Origin: Alphaproteobacteria bacterium
GTDB lineage: Bacteria > Pseudomonadota > Alphaproteobacteria > Caulobacterales > Hyphomonadaceae
Assembly: GCA_018969425.1 (NCBI GenBank)
Contig: JAGWYJ010000002.1
Location: forward strand, 62,001 to 126,000
Length of the DNA: 64,000 bases
Direction: 5' to 3'
Shown here piece after piece: positions 1 to 9,958 of this stretch (position 1 is its first letter; every line of letters begins with the position of its first letter). Below the pieces are notes generated by a model that worked only from the letters and a program-made list of their open reading frames with translations, made no database searches and was not told the DNA's origin. The translations under genes were made by a program, and so were the position numbers.

Positions 1-771
1 ATTGCGGCTGGCGCCGAGGCGAGTGCCTCTGAGCTGAATGCGGCCTTACGTCTGGTTCAGGCCTCCGGCGGCTCGTCCGCCGCTCTTGACGTGCTGTCAG
101 GGTTACGTAGGCCAGTTATGGCGCAGACAGCTGGACAGCGTGCTTATCTGGAGACTTTGAGACGCGACGATCTGGGTCTGGTGTTCGGGGTCGGTCCGGC
201 GGGAACTGGAAAAACGTTTCTCGCGGTGGCGGCGGGAGCCGCAGAACTCAAGGCGGGGAAGCGAGAGCGACTTATCGTGGCGAGGCCGGCGGTCGAGGCG
301 GGAGAGAAGCTGGGCTTTCTGCCAGGGGCGCTGGAGGAGAAGGTGGATCCTTACATGCTTCCGATTTGGGACTCGCTCAATGAATGCCTTGGAGCTCAGG
401 AGGTCGAACGACGCAAGGAGCGCAAGGAAATCGAGGTGGCTCCGCTTGCATTCATGCGAGGACGAACCCTGAAGAATGCATTCGTCATCATCGACGAGGC
501 CCAGAACGCCACAGTTCCCCAAATGAAGATGGTCCTCACTCGACTGGGTAGAGGATCCCGTATGATCGTAACCGGCGATCCTTCGCAGACAGATCTTCCG
601 GAAAAAACGCCGTCCGGGTTGGCGCATGCAATTCGCATCCTGCGGAACATTCCGGGCGTCGCCATGGAGGAGCTGAGCTCTGCCGATGTAGTGCGCCATG
701 AACTCGTAGGCCAGATAGTTCAGGCCTACGATCGTGATGCGGCTTTGAGCGGCGCCGGGCGGCGAGTTTGA
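1..771 (+). CDS. phoH: PhoH family P-loop ATPase (5' truncated by window edge)
   Basis: Frame open from base 1; Walker A GVGPAGTGKTFLAV, Walker B VIIDEAQN, TGDPSQTDLP motif; followed by ybeY as in other bacteria. Confidence 0.95.
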   Translation: MAAGAEASASELNAALRLVQASGGSSAALDVLSGLRRPVMAQTAGQRAYLETLRRDDLGLVFGVGPAGTGKTFLAVAAGAAELKAGKRERLIVARPAVEAGEKLGFLPGALEEKVDPYMLPIWDSLNECLGAQEVERRKERKEIEVAPLAFMRGRTLKNAFVIIDEAQNATVPQMKMVLTRLGRGSRMIVTGDPSQTDLPEKTPSGLAHAIRILRNIPGVAMEELSSADVVRHELVGQIVQAYDRDAALSGAGRRV

Positions 772-1253
772 CTGTGCGACTTCAGATTGAGGCGCGTCAG
801 GAATCCGACCTGTGGGGCCGGTTCGCGGGGGATTTGGCGGAGTTCTGCGAGATGACGCTCTGCCCGGCGGCAGAGCGCCTCGGCGTATCAGGCGAGGTGA
901 GCGTTCTGTTCACAAACGATGCGGCGATGAGGGAGTTGAATGCGCAATGGAGGGGGATCGACAAGCCGACGGACGTTCTGTCGTTTCCCTCAGGCGATCG
1001 CGGGCGATTTCTAAGCGGCGGGCCTCCTCCTCATCTGGGAGATATCGCCATCGGATATGAGATTTCCTCCGGGGATGCGGAGAAGCTGGGCCGCTCGCTG
1101 CAGTTTCATACGGCGCACCTTCTCGTGCATGGTTTCCTCCATCTTCTCGACTACGATCATGTCGATCCGGCAGACGCGCTGATCATGGAAGCGCTGGAAG
1201 TCGAGCTTCTGGCTGATCTGGGCTGGCCTGACCCGTATCCGACGGAAGACTAG
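768..1253 (+). CDS. ybeY: Endoribonuclease YbeY (rRNA maturation)
   Basis: HGFLHLLDYDH zinc motif; overlaps the phoH stop. Start may be TTG 768 or GTG 774. Confidence 0.95.
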   Translation: MTVRLQIEARQESDLWGRFAGDLAEFCEMTLCPAAERLGVSGEVSVLFTNDAAMRELNAQWRGIDKPTDVLSFPSGDRGRFLSGGPPPHLGDIAIGYEISSGDAEKLGRSLQFHTAHLLVHGFLHLLDYDHVDPADALIMEALEVELLADLGWPDPYPTED

Positions 1254-1442
1254 GTGGACGACGCCGTCCGTTGAGGGCCCTGATAGGTGTAAGGGGCGAT
1301 AATGTGACAGACCCCCGGAGTGGTGCTCAGGGGTCTTGCGTGCCGGCCATGGCGAACCATCGTGCGACCTGAAGTCTTGCCGATCCTTGGTCGGCCGGGA
1401 TAGACCCGATCCAGCACCAATTCGGTCGCTGGGGAAGCCGTC

Positions 1443-3113
1443 ATGACGCAGGACCATTCGCGTTCGGATGGACGGATCGCCACTCGGGGCAATCTTCTGA
1501 CACCGGCCTATCTTTGGTTCGTCGGTCAGAAGAAGGGGAGCGCGTTAGCGCTTGCCGCTGTTCTTGGGGCTATCTCCAATCTGGCCTTCCCCCCGTTCGG
1601 GATCTGGCCGGCGATGGCCATTGGCCTGTCGGGTCTGATTTGGCTTCTCGACGGCGCATTATTTGAGAAACGTGTTCGATCAGCCGTGTTCGCCCGGGTG
1701 TTTTCGTTCGGTTTCGTCTACTTTTTGATTGGCCTGCACTGGGTGGCGTCCGCGTTCCTGGTTGATCCGGAGGCGCATCTCGCGCTGGTATGGCTTCCCC
1801 TGATCGTTTTGCCGGCGGGTCTTAGCCTGATCCTCGCCGTCGTGATGTCGATAGGCTTTCGTTTCTGGAGCGATGGCCCTGGGCGCCTGGTGACATTCAC
1901 GCTCGCCCTTGTCTTAGCGGAGTGGATCCGCGGATCATTGTTCGGCGTGGGAGGGTTGCCCTGGAACCTGCCAGGAATGGTCTGGGAGGCAGGGGGAGCG
2001 ATTTCTCAGACTGCGTCGTTATGGGGAATATACGGCTTATCCCTGCTTACGGTTCTGGCGCTCGTTTCGCCAGCGGCGCTCGCCGACGCCCGTCCCCAGG
2101 GTACGACAGCGATGCGAGCGGCGCCTGTTCTTGCAGCAGCTATTGTGTTTGGCGGATTGTGGGGGTGGGGCTCCGGACGTCTCGCTGAGGGGGCGGCCGG
2201 TGTTTCGGGGCCGCTCGTTCGCTTAGTTGAGGTCGGCGTTCCTCAGTCCTGGAAGTATCAGCCCGGGGTAGCTGAGCAGATGGTGAGGCGTTTTAATGAT
2301 CTTACGGGTCCAGATGACGAGGCGGCGGCGGATATCGTGATTTGGCCGGAAGGGGCCTTGCCTTACTACTTGTTTGAGTGGCCAGACGCCCTAGATGCGG
2401 TGACCGCAGGTCTTGGAGACCGTTCTTTAATAGTGGGTCTGGTCCGTCGAGAGGGAAAGAACGGCGACGAGCCGCGCGCCTATAACAGCCTTGCAGTGCT
2501 GAACGCTGACAGTTCGATGCGGGGGCCGCTTGCTCTGTATGACAAGCATATGCTGGTGCCCTTTGGCGAGTTCACTCCCTTTCGCAGCCTCGCGGCGGCG
2601 GCCGGCGTGTCGACGCTTCAGAATCTCGCAGCCAATGGTTTTCATGCAGGGCCGCTGCCCGTTTCGGTCAGGGCGCCGGGCCTTCCGCCCTTTGGGCCCC
2701 TCGTTTGCTACGAGGCAATCTTCCCTGGCCTGTCGCCGGCCGGTACGGATCGGCCAGCTTGGCTGGTGAATATCTCCAACGACAGCTGGTTCGGGGGCGG
2801 GGCGGGCCCTCATCAGCATGCCTCCCAGGCTCGGTATCGCTCCATTGAGGAAGGCTTGCCGATGGCGCGGGTCGCAGCAGGGGGTCACACGGGAATGATT
2901 GACGCGTTTGGTCGTTGGACCAAACGTGGGGAACCAGCGGATCCGGTCCTCTATGGAGAGGACCCTGAGGGGTGGCGGTCCTCGGTTGTCGACGCCCCTA
3001 TTCCCTCGGCGCTCGGGCCGACCCTCTACAGTCGATGGAGGGACAGCCTCTTTGCTGGGATGTGGTTGTCTCTGCTGTTTGCACGGGCTTTTTTGCTAAG
3101 GGCTCGGCGCTGA
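1443..3113 (+). CDS. lnt: Apolipoprotein N-acyltransferase
   Basis: N-terminal multi-TM region plus nitrilase-like domain (WPEGALPYYL, LYDKHMLVPFGEF, FGPLVCYEAIFP, NISNDSWFG). Confidence 0.95.
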   Translation: MTQDHSRSDGRIATRGNLLTPAYLWFVGQKKGSALALAAVLGAISNLAFPPFGIWPAMAIGLSGLIWLLDGALFEKRVRSAVFARVFSFGFVYFLIGLHWVASAFLVDPEAHLALVWLPLIVLPAGLSLILAVVMSIGFRFWSDGPGRLVTFTLALVLAEWIRGSLFGVGGLPWNLPGMVWEAGGAISQTASLWGIYGLSLLTVLALVSPAALADARPQGTTAMRAAPVLAAAIVFGGLWGWGSGRLAEGAAGVSGPLVRLVEVGVPQSWKYQPGVAEQMVRRFNDLTGPDDEAAADIVIWPEGALPYYLFEWPDALDAVTAGLGDRSLIVGLVRREGKNGDEPRAYNSLAVLNADSSMRGPLALYDKHMLVPFGEFTPFRSLAAAAGVSTLQNLAANGFHAGPLPVSVRAPGLPPFGPLVCYEAIFPGLSPAGTDRPAWLVNISNDSWFGGGAGPHQHASQARYRSIEEGLPMARVAAGGHTGMIDAFGRWTKRGEPADPVLYGEDPEGWRSSVVDAPIPSALGPTLYSRWRDSLFAGMWLSLLFARAFLLRARR

Positions 3114-3214
3114 TCAAACTCCTGTTTGTGTTCCCCGTTGGACTGTCTCCACGGGGGGACGCTCATTGCGTTTCGTCGAGGTCGCTCAGCTCCGCCGGGG
3201 GGCGTCGAGAAGTG

Positions 3215-3234
3215 ATATAAAGCTTTCTTTATAT
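3215..3234. promoter_or_regulatory. Perfect 8-4-8 palindrome ATATAAAG-CTTT-CTTTATAT upstream of metK (candidate operator)
   Basis: Read directly: ATATAAAG (3215-3222) and its reverse complement CTTTATAT (3227-3234), 55 bp before the metK GTG. Confidence 0.6.
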
Positions 3235-3289
3235 GATTTTTGGCGATACAAGCGCAGGCTAGCGGGGCCTTTCGCCGAGGAGAGCAATC

Positions 3290-4483
3290 GTGGCGCGTAA
3301 GAATTATATTTTCACCAGCGAGAGCGTGTCCGAAGGGCATCCCGACAAGGTATGCGATCGGATTTCGGACGAAGTGGTCGACCTTTATTATCGCACGACG
3401 CTTGCCGAAGGATTGGACGTGTGGAGCCTTAGGTGCGCGGCTGAAACGCTCGCGACTACGAACCGAATAGTGATCGCGGGGGAGTATCGGGGGACCGATA
3501 AAGTAACGCGTGATCTTATCGCGCACAGCGCCCGCATGGCGGTCCGGGATATCGGCTATGCCCAGAACGGATTTCACTGGGAGACGGTTGATATCGATGT
3601 TCTTCTTCATGGGCAGTCCGAACACATTGCTCAGGGCGTCGATGCGTCCGGCAATAAGGAAGAGGGAGCCGGCGATCAGGGGATCATGTTCGGCTATGCG
3701 ACGAACGAGACGCCCGAGCTTATGCCGGCGCCGATCCAGTACAGTCATCGCATTCTGAAACTTCTTGCGGACGCGAGGCATAGCGGACGTGAGCCCACTT
3801 TGGGGCCGGACGCCAAGAGCCAGGTCACGGTCCGCTATGAAAACGGACGGCCTGTGGAGGCTGTGTCGATCGTTGTATCGACCCAACACACGGATGAGCG
3901 TCAGACCAGCGAAGACATTCGTCGGATTGTAGAACCCTATGTGCGTAAGGCGCTGGGCGACAGTCTCCCGATTTCAAATGCGTGCGTCTGGCACATCAAT
4001 CCGACGGGCAAGTTTGTCATCGGTGGGCCGGATGGCGACTGCGGCCTGACGGGCCGAAAAATCATCGTCGACACCTATGGCGGAGCCGCTCCGCACGGAG
4101 GGGGCGCGTTTTCGGGTAAGGATCCAACTAAGGTCGATCGTTCAGCTGCCTACGCGGCGCGTTATCTCGCCAAGAATGTCGTTGCGGCAGGGTTGGCGGA
4201 TCGGTGCACGATTCAGCTGTCTTACGCCATCGGCGTTCCGGAGCCGTTGTCGATTTATGCCAACTGTGACGGCACAGAGAAAGTCGACGTCGCCAAGCTG
4301 GAAGCTCGGCTGGCTGAGGTAATGGATCTTCGACCACGGGGAATACGTCGCCATTTAGAACTTAATCGCCCTATCTACGCCCGGACTTCTTCGTACGGCC
4401 ATTTTGGACGTGATCCCGACGCTGACGGCGGTTTCTCCTGGGAGCGAACGGATCTGATCGACAGCCTCAAAGGTCTCGGCTAG
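3290..4483 (+). CDS. metK: S-adenosylmethionine synthetase (GTG start)
   Basis: [63 protein letters not shown]. Confidence 0.98.
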   Translation: MARKNYIFTSESVSEGHPDKVCDRISDEVVDLYYRTTLAEGLDVWSLRCAAETLATTNRIVIAGEYRGTDKVTRDLIAHSARMAVRDIGYAQNGFHWETVDIDVLLHGQSEHIAQGVDASGNKEEGAGDQGIMFGYATNETPELMPAPIQYSHRILKLLADARHSGREPTLGPDAKSQVTVRYENGRPVEAVSIVVSTQHTDERQTSEDIRRIVEPYVRKALGDSLPISNACVWHINPTGKFVIGGPDGDCGLTGRKIIVDTYGGAAPHGGGAFSGKDPTKVDRSAAYAARYLAKNVVAAGLADRCTIQLSYAIGVPEPLSIYANCDGTEKVDVAKLEARLAEVMDLRPRGIRRHLELNRPIYARTSSYGHFGRDPDADGGFSWERTDLIDSLKGLG

Positions 4484-4577
4484 GGCACTCGCACGGGCCT
4501 GGGATCAAGCGAGGTGCGCAGCCTTAGGCGCGTCGATGCTCCTCAGCAGTCCGGCATGAGGGGACCGGATTAGGGAT

Positions 4578-5276
4578 ATGGCGGCTCAGCATCGTTTGTA
4601 TGGTCGATCTGCGGGCAAGCCTCTGTCTGAGAGACGTCAGCGTCTTTTGGCGGAGAAGTTTCCGGAGGTCTCTGTTCCCGATACATCAGGGGACGAACTC
4701 GATCCGCTAAGGCTGTTTCCGTCTGCGAAAGAGGTCTGGCTGGAGATCGGTTTTGGGGGGGGAGAACATCTGGCGGGTCAGGCGCGGCGACATCCGGATG
4801 TCGGATTGGTGGGAGTCGAGCCCTTTCTGGATGGGATCGCAAAGATCTTGGGGTTGATCGAGGAGGAGCGCCTCGAGAACATAAGGCTACGCAGGGGCGA
4901 TGCTCGCGATCTTGTTGCGCAGCTCGCGCCTGCCAGCCTCGATCGTGTTTTCATCCTGTTTCCGGATCCGTGGCCCAAGACGCGCCATCACAAGCGACGC
5001 CTCGTTCGTCCTGATTTCCTCGATTCGCTGGCCCGAACATTAAAGGACGGGGCGAGGGTTCGGTTCGCCACGGATTGGGCGGACTACGCCAACAGCGCGC
5101 TGGAGGCCTTTTTGGCGGACCATCGTTTCTCATGGGTCGCATCCTGCGCCGACGACTGGCGGATGCCGCCGTCGGATCATGTTCCCACGCGTTATCAGGC
5201 GAAGGGGCTCGGCGATTGTCGTCCCGTGTTTTTCGACTTTCATTTCACCCCTCTTTTGATCCAGAGAGGGAACTGA
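4578..5276 (+). CDS. trmB: tRNA (guanine-N7-)-methyltransferase
   Basis: EIGFGGGEHL SAM motif; FPDPWPKTRHHKRR signature; C-terminal VPTRYQAKG. Confidence 0.95.
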   Translation: MAAQHRLYGRSAGKPLSERRQRLLAEKFPEVSVPDTSGDELDPLRLFPSAKEVWLEIGFGGGEHLAGQARRHPDVGLVGVEPFLDGIAKILGLIEEERLENIRLRRGDARDLVAQLAPASLDRVFILFPDPWPKTRHHKRRLVRPDFLDSLARTLKDGARVRFATDWADYANSALEAFLADHRFSWVASCADDWRMPPSDHVPTRYQAKGLGDCRPVFFDFHFTPLLIQRGN

Positions 5277-5398
5277 AGGATCAAGTGTGCAGGTCGTCAG
5301 CGTGACGGGCCGGCGCGCCGAAAGCGAGGACAGGGTGTCGGGTCTTTTGGGACTTTGAACGGTAAAATCGCCAAAGAGCGAGATGGGCGGTAGGGGCG

Positions 5399-6421
5399 GT
5401 GAGGATGGCAATACAGACAAGTCGCATCCTTGTCGGAGACGTCGGCGGAACCAATATTCGTTTCGCGATCGCCGAGGCGAAGGGAGCAGAGGTGTCGCTC
5501 GCGGATGTCTGGAAGCGGCTGGGCGCAGACTTTCCGACCTTCGATGACGCGTTGGACGCTTTTTTATCAGACAGCGGCGTCCGCCCCGACGGAGCATCGC
5601 TCGGGGTGGCGGGTGCTGTCTCCGCGGGGCGCGTGGAGCTTCTTCATCGCCAATGGACGGTCGACTGTCGAACTCTGGCCTCAAGGCTTGGCTCGACGGT
5701 TTCGGACATTGTGCTTGTAAACGATTTTGTCGCCATGGCGCGTGCAGCGCCCGAGCTTGACGCAGAGGGCATAGAGACAATCCGTTCCGGGCAAGCGTCC
5801 CACGAGGGTTCGATCGTCGTTTGCGGACCGGGAACCGGCTTTGGGCTGGCAGTACTGAAAAAGTTGCGCATGCGTGATCCCGACCGCCCTGACGGCCGGT
5901 CGGAATGGACGGTCCTCGGGGGAGAGGGCGGTCATCAGGTCTTCGCACCTCAGACAGATATGGAATGGCGCCTGTTCGAACGGCTGAAGTCTGAACTTGG
6001 CTATGTCTCCAATGAGACCGTCGCATCCGGCTCGGGTTTCCAGTCAACCGTCCTGGCGTTAGCCGCTGTGCTAGGCGTGTCGGCGACGGACCCGGATCCC
6101 ACGCGCACGGAACTCCTCGCGGAAAAGGGCGATCCCCTGTCTCTGGAGCTGTGCCGATTGCGGGCGCGCACGATCATGACTGTCGCCGGTGATGCCGCGT
6201 TGTCGTCGGCGGCGTCGGGCGGGGTTTATCTGGCTGGCGGCGTCAGCCAGGCGCTGCAGACATTCTTGTCGGAACCGTCGGCCATCGAAAGGTTCGTTAA
6301 TCGGGGGCCGCGTTCACCTCTCATGGAGCCGATCCCTATCCACCTTATCCGATCTGGCCTCGCTCCGCTCTTGGGGGCGGCCCATCTCTGGCTGGACGAC
6401 AAACGCCGGGGATGGCTCTAG
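5399..6421 (+). CDS. glk: Glucokinase
   Basis: GDVGGTNIRFAIAE, LVNDFVAMA, GPGTGFGLA, GGEGGHQVFAP; start GTG 5399 or ATG 5405. Confidence 0.93.
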   Translation: MRMAIQTSRILVGDVGGTNIRFAIAEAKGAEVSLADVWKRLGADFPTFDDALDAFLSDSGVRPDGASLGVAGAVSAGRVELLHRQWTVDCRTLASRLGSTVSDIVLVNDFVAMARAAPELDAEGIETIRSGQASHEGSIVVCGPGTGFGLAVLKKLRMRDPDRPDGRSEWTVLGGEGGHQVFAPQTDMEWRLFERLKSELGYVSNETVASGSGFQSTVLALAAVLGVSATDPDPTRTELLAEKGDPLSLELCRLRARTIMTVAGDAALSSAASGGVYLAGGVSQALQTFLSEPSAIERFVNRGPRSPLMEPIPIHLIRSGLAPLLGAAHLWLDDKRRGWL

Positions 6422-6484
6422 GCTGATGCCGCGCGTCTATGCTTGAGTCTTCAGCGACGTACTTGGGTACAACAGGTCAGCCGC

Positions 6485-6748
6485 TCAGAAGTCGATCGCG
6501 AGACCTTTTTTCTCCCAGTCGCCAAACCGGGTCGGCTCCTCGCCATCCCGCCCGTCGACTTCTGTGGGAAGACTCATGGGCTTTGCAGCTCGTCGCCGCT
6601 CCTGAGCCTCCCTAAGCGCTCTTATCGCTTCAGGCGAAAGAGACTTATCCGGGGCTGCCCCCAGGTCTTCGAAATCCTCAAGCCTCCCACCCTGGTCGGC
6701 TCCTGGCGAAAACGCGTTTTCATCGGTCATGGCGGCACTCTTCACCAT
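6485..6748 (-). CDS. DUF1674/SDHAF4-like succinate dehydrogenase assembly factor
   Basis: C-terminal signature EVDGRDGEEPTRFGDWEKKGLAIDF. Confidence 0.85.
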   Translation of the reverse strand: MVKSAAMTDENAFSPGADQGGRLEDFEDLGAAPDKSLSPEAIRALREAQERRRAAKPMSLPTEVDGRDGEEPTRFGDWEKKGLAIDF

Positions 6749-6901
6749 TTGGATAGGATTTTGAAGAAAAACTTACTTTGAGCAGTCGTCGAAATGTGTG
6801 ACCGCCCTGAAACGGGATGTCTGACGACCTCGCGGGCCGAGAATGGCCGAGTGTCGTTCCATCGTCGGAATCCGCGCGTCCTGACGCTTAGGAGAGCTGT
6901 T

Positions 6902-7732
6902 ATGAGTTATGTGAAGGCCGCAGGCCTCATGCTGATCATTCATCTGGCCTTCGCCGGTCTGGGCTGGGCGATTGCAGAGAGGGCAGGCGCAATGATCGCG
7001 ACCCTGATCGCTCTGGGGTTTCACCTTCTGGTGTTTTGGTATGCCGAGCGGATTGTTCTCAAACTCCACAACGCCCGGGAGGTCAATTCTGACGATCCGT
7101 CGCCCATGATCCGGGCGTTCGTGGCGGACTGCGACAAGCTTGCCATGCGCGCGAACATGCCGCGACCCAGGACTTATATCCTTGATTCTTTTCAGCCAAA
7201 TGCATTTATGGCCGGCCGCGACACGAGCCATGCTTCGATCGCTGTGACCGACGGTCTTCTGAAAACCCTGACGCGGGCCGAGGTCTCAGCCGTCGTCGCT
7301 CACGAACTCGCCCACGTGAAGAGAGGCGATGCTTTGGCGATGAGTATTTCAGCTGCGTTGGCTGCGCTAGCCGCCGCTGTTATCGGAACGTTGGTCTACC
7401 CCTTCGGATTGCGCCGCCAGGCCGCCATGGTCATTTCGGGTTTGACCGCTCGAATGGGACGCAGCCATCAGAGGGAATACGCGGCCGACCGCGTTGCCGG
7501 GGAGATCTGCGGTTCGCCGATTAATCTGGCGACAGCTCTTTTGAAGCTTGAGCGCCATACGATGTCACTTCTCAATCCCCTCGCCGAGCGGAGTCCGGCC
7601 ACAGCCCATATGTTTGTGATCGATCCTCTTCAGGGGCCTCGACGCGGCGCCAGCGCGTCACATCCTCCGACCGAGCGGCGGATCGCCCGTCTGCATAGGC
7701 AGGCCGCTGAGATGGAAGGAAATGAGGAGTGA
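6902..7732 (+). CDS. htpX: HtpX-like M48 metalloprotease
   Basis: VVAHELAHVKRGD (HExxH) and TM segments; start refined to ATG 6902. Confidence 0.93.
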   Translation: MSYVKAAGLMLIIHLAFAGLGWAIAERAGAMIATLIALGFHLLVFWYAERIVLKLHNAREVNSDDPSPMIRAFVADCDKLAMRANMPRPRTYILDSFQPNAFMAGRDTSHASIAVTDGLLKTLTRAEVSAVVAHELAHVKRGDALAMSISAALAALAAAVIGTLVYPFGLRRQAAMVISGLTARMGRSHQREYAADRVAGEICGSPINLATALLKLERHTMSLLNPLAERSPATAHMFVIDPLQGPRRGASASHPPTERRIARLHRQAAEMEGNEE

Positions 7733-7808
7733 GGTCCTTCAAGGTCGAGCCTGGGGATGAGCGGGGTGTCACCATAGTCTGTCGTCTCGGACATCTGATT
7801 GGTTTCTG

Positions 7809-9221
7809 GTGATGAAGCCGCCTCGCCGTGGCGGCCGGCAAGCCTCGGGAGCTCCGAAGTCCCAAAGGTCTCAGAGGGCGCGCAGCCCGGCTGGCTGGAT
7901 GAGCCGGGTGGCGGCGGCCGATCTGGTGCTCCTGACCGCTCACGGAGGTGCGGATCTCGATTCAGCGCTTGAGGCCAGCGATCACTATTCGCCGCTGGAG
8001 GGGCCAGACAGGGCCTTTGCCCGGGCGATGGCGAGCGCAGCTCTGCGAGCGCTAGGCCGGATCGACTTGGTTCTGTCCGGGTTTCTCGACCGCCCCCTTG
8101 AACGTATTGATCCCCCTGTTCTGGCGTTGCTTCGAATCGGGTGCGCTCAGCTCTTTCTAATGGGAATTCAGGATTACGCATGCGTCTCGGCGACTGTCGA
8201 GGCCGCTCGCCGATGGGGACCTGCACGTCGGGGCGGTGCGCTGGTGAATGCGATTCTGCGACGGGCGGCTAGCGACCCGAGGCCGTTCCTCGAAGCGCCG
8301 GCGACATCGATATGGCCGGACTGGCTGGCCGCCTACCTTCGTTCGAGCATCGGAGAGTCGGCGGCTCACTCGATCGCCGAACTTCAGCTTCAAGAGCCGC
8401 CGATCGATCTGTCGCTTCACCACGGTGAAAGACCGGCGGATTGGGCTGATCGCCTTGGAGCGAGGGCGTTGCCAAATGGCTCAATACGAGTTGAGACCGG
8501 GCGGGCTATCTCGGAATTGCCGGGCTATGCCGAGGGACGATGGTGGGTTCAGGACGCGGGGGCCACTTTGGCGGCTCGGATCCTTGGTGACGTGCGAGAT
8601 AAGCATGTGACGGACTTGTGCGCAGCCCCCGGCGGCAAAGCGATGCAGCTGGCCTCCGCGGGAGCGAGATTGACAGCTGTCGACATATCGCGCCAGCGTC
8701 TCGATCTCGTGAGACGCAACGCGGCTCGTATGGCCCTGCCGATGACGATCGTGGAAGCCGACGCAAGACGCTGGAGACCCGAACGACCGCAGGACGCCGT
8801 ATTGCTCGATGCTCCCTGTTCGGCGCTTGGCGTTCTCAGGCGACACCCCGAAGGCGCGTGGAGGCGTGATCCGGCCGAACTCGCCAGATTTCCCAAGGTT
8901 CAAGCCTCACTTCTCGAGTCGGCGTGGCAGATGCTCGGACCGGGCGGAACTTTGTCCTATTGCGTCTGCACGCCATCGCCGGAGGAGGGGGTCGATGTGA
9001 TCGAGGCGGCGATCCGGTCAGGACGGTGGTCTCGTCGGCCGATATCTGCGGATGAGACGCCTGGTTTTGATCACGCCGTGACGTCTGCGGGGGATCTACT
9101 CACCATTCCTGCTCCAGACCCGTTGGTTGTCCCGGAGGCTTCGGAAGGCAGCCGGGACATCGGCTCCGCGTCCGTGACCTCTGACATTTTCTTCGTCGCA
9201 CGACTGGTCAGGCGAGGTTGA
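7809..9221 (+). CDS. rsmB: 16S rRNA (cytosine-967-C5)-methyltransferase
   Basis: N-terminal NusB-like domain; DLCAAPGGKAMQLA; DAPCSALGVLRRHP. Confidence 0.94.
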   Translation: MMKPPRRGGRQASGAPKSQRSQRARSPAGWMSRVAAADLVLLTAHGGADLDSALEASDHYSPLEGPDRAFARAMASAALRALGRIDLVLSGFLDRPLERIDPPVLALLRIGCAQLFLMGIQDYACVSATVEAARRWGPARRGGALVNAILRRAASDPRPFLEAPATSIWPDWLAAYLRSSIGESAAHSIAELQLQEPPIDLSLHHGERPADWADRLGARALPNGSIRVETGRAISELPGYAEGRWWVQDAGATLAARILGDVRDKHVTDLCAAPGGKAMQLASAGARLTAVDISRQRLDLVRRNAARMALPMTIVEADARRWRPERPQDAVLLDAPCSALGVLRRHPEGAWRRDPAELARFPKVQASLLESAWQMLGPGGTLSYCVCTPSPEEGVDVIEAAIRSGRWSRRPISADETPGFDHAVTSAGDLLTIPAPDPLVVPEASEGSRDIGSASVTSDIFFVARLVRRG

Positions 9222-9370
9222 CGGGCGGGGTGCGCGCTGTGGCGAACCGTTCTTGCCCCTTCTGGATCGATCTCTGAAGTCGTGAAATATTCATCCCCGG
9301 TTCAGAGCCGGCATGGCATTCAAGAGTCGACAAGGCGCGCCTCCCGAGGGGGCATTTGAAGAGGGAAGTC

Positions 9371-9886
9371 ATGAGCGACGCAGTCAAGGTGGTCAAAAGT
9401 TCGATGTCTCATAAGGCGTTCGCCGCCGCTTTCTCGACGATGGTGCTGCTTCTCTCGGGGTGCGCCTCTAGTCTTGGCGCGAATTCCTATGGTCGGGACG
9501 AGATCGGAGCCGTTTCGCGAGTTGACGAGGGCACGGTGATCGCTTCCCGGGCCATCACTATTGAGGGAAGCGAGACAGGCTCGAGGGTCGGAACCGCGAC
9601 TGGTGCGATCGTCGGAGGCATCGCCGGCAGCCAGGTAGGAGGCGGCGACGATGAGCGCGCCATCGGCGGTGTGGTTGGGGCCGTCGCCGGTGGTGTGCTC
9701 GGAAACATGGTTGGAAAAGCGGCCACCAAAAAGCCAGGCTTCGCCTACACAATTCGTCTTCGATCGGGCGAATTGGTGACAGTTACCCAGGGGGGAGATG
9801 TCGCCATCGCCAACGGCACGCCAGTCCTGATCGAGTATGGGGATAGAACCCGAGTGATTCCCCAGGGGGCGTCGATCGGCTATTGA
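9371..9886 (+). CDS. Glycine-zipper outer-membrane lipoprotein, SlyB-like
   Basis: Lipobox LLSGC; glycine zipper GTATGAIVGGIAGSQVGGG...VVGAVAGGVLGNMVG. Confidence 0.85.
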   Translation: MSDAVKVVKSSMSHKAFAAAFSTMVLLLSGCASSLGANSYGRDEIGAVSRVDEGTVIASRAITIEGSETGSRVGTATGAIVGGIAGSQVGGGDDERAIGGVVGAVAGGVLGNMVGKAATKKPGFAYTIRLRSGELVTVTQGGDVAIANGTPVLIEYGDRTRVIPQGASIGY

Positions 9887-9903
9887 GGGGGCTGTGTAAT
9901 TAG

Positions 9904-9943
9904 GCGGGCCGGCGCCTCGCGCCTTGCGCGGAGGTCGGCCCGC
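9904..9943 (+). terminator. Multi-hairpin following slyB-like gene
   Basis: GCGGGCCG (9904-9911) / CGGCCCGC (9936-9943), with an overlapping alternative inner hairpin GGCGC-CTC-GCGCC; no U-tract. Confidence 0.4.
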
Positions 9944-9958
9944 TGCTACGCGGATCTC

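Noticed and set aside
3026-3889. 287-aa minus-strand ORF over lnt/metK
   Set aside because: Antisense to two clear conserved genes; Arg/His-rich translation typical of spurious shadow ORFs.
5130-6047. 305-aa minus-strand ORF over trmB/glk
   Set aside because: Overlaps two well-supported genes; low-complexity Arg/Pro/Ser-rich composition and no recognisable motifs.
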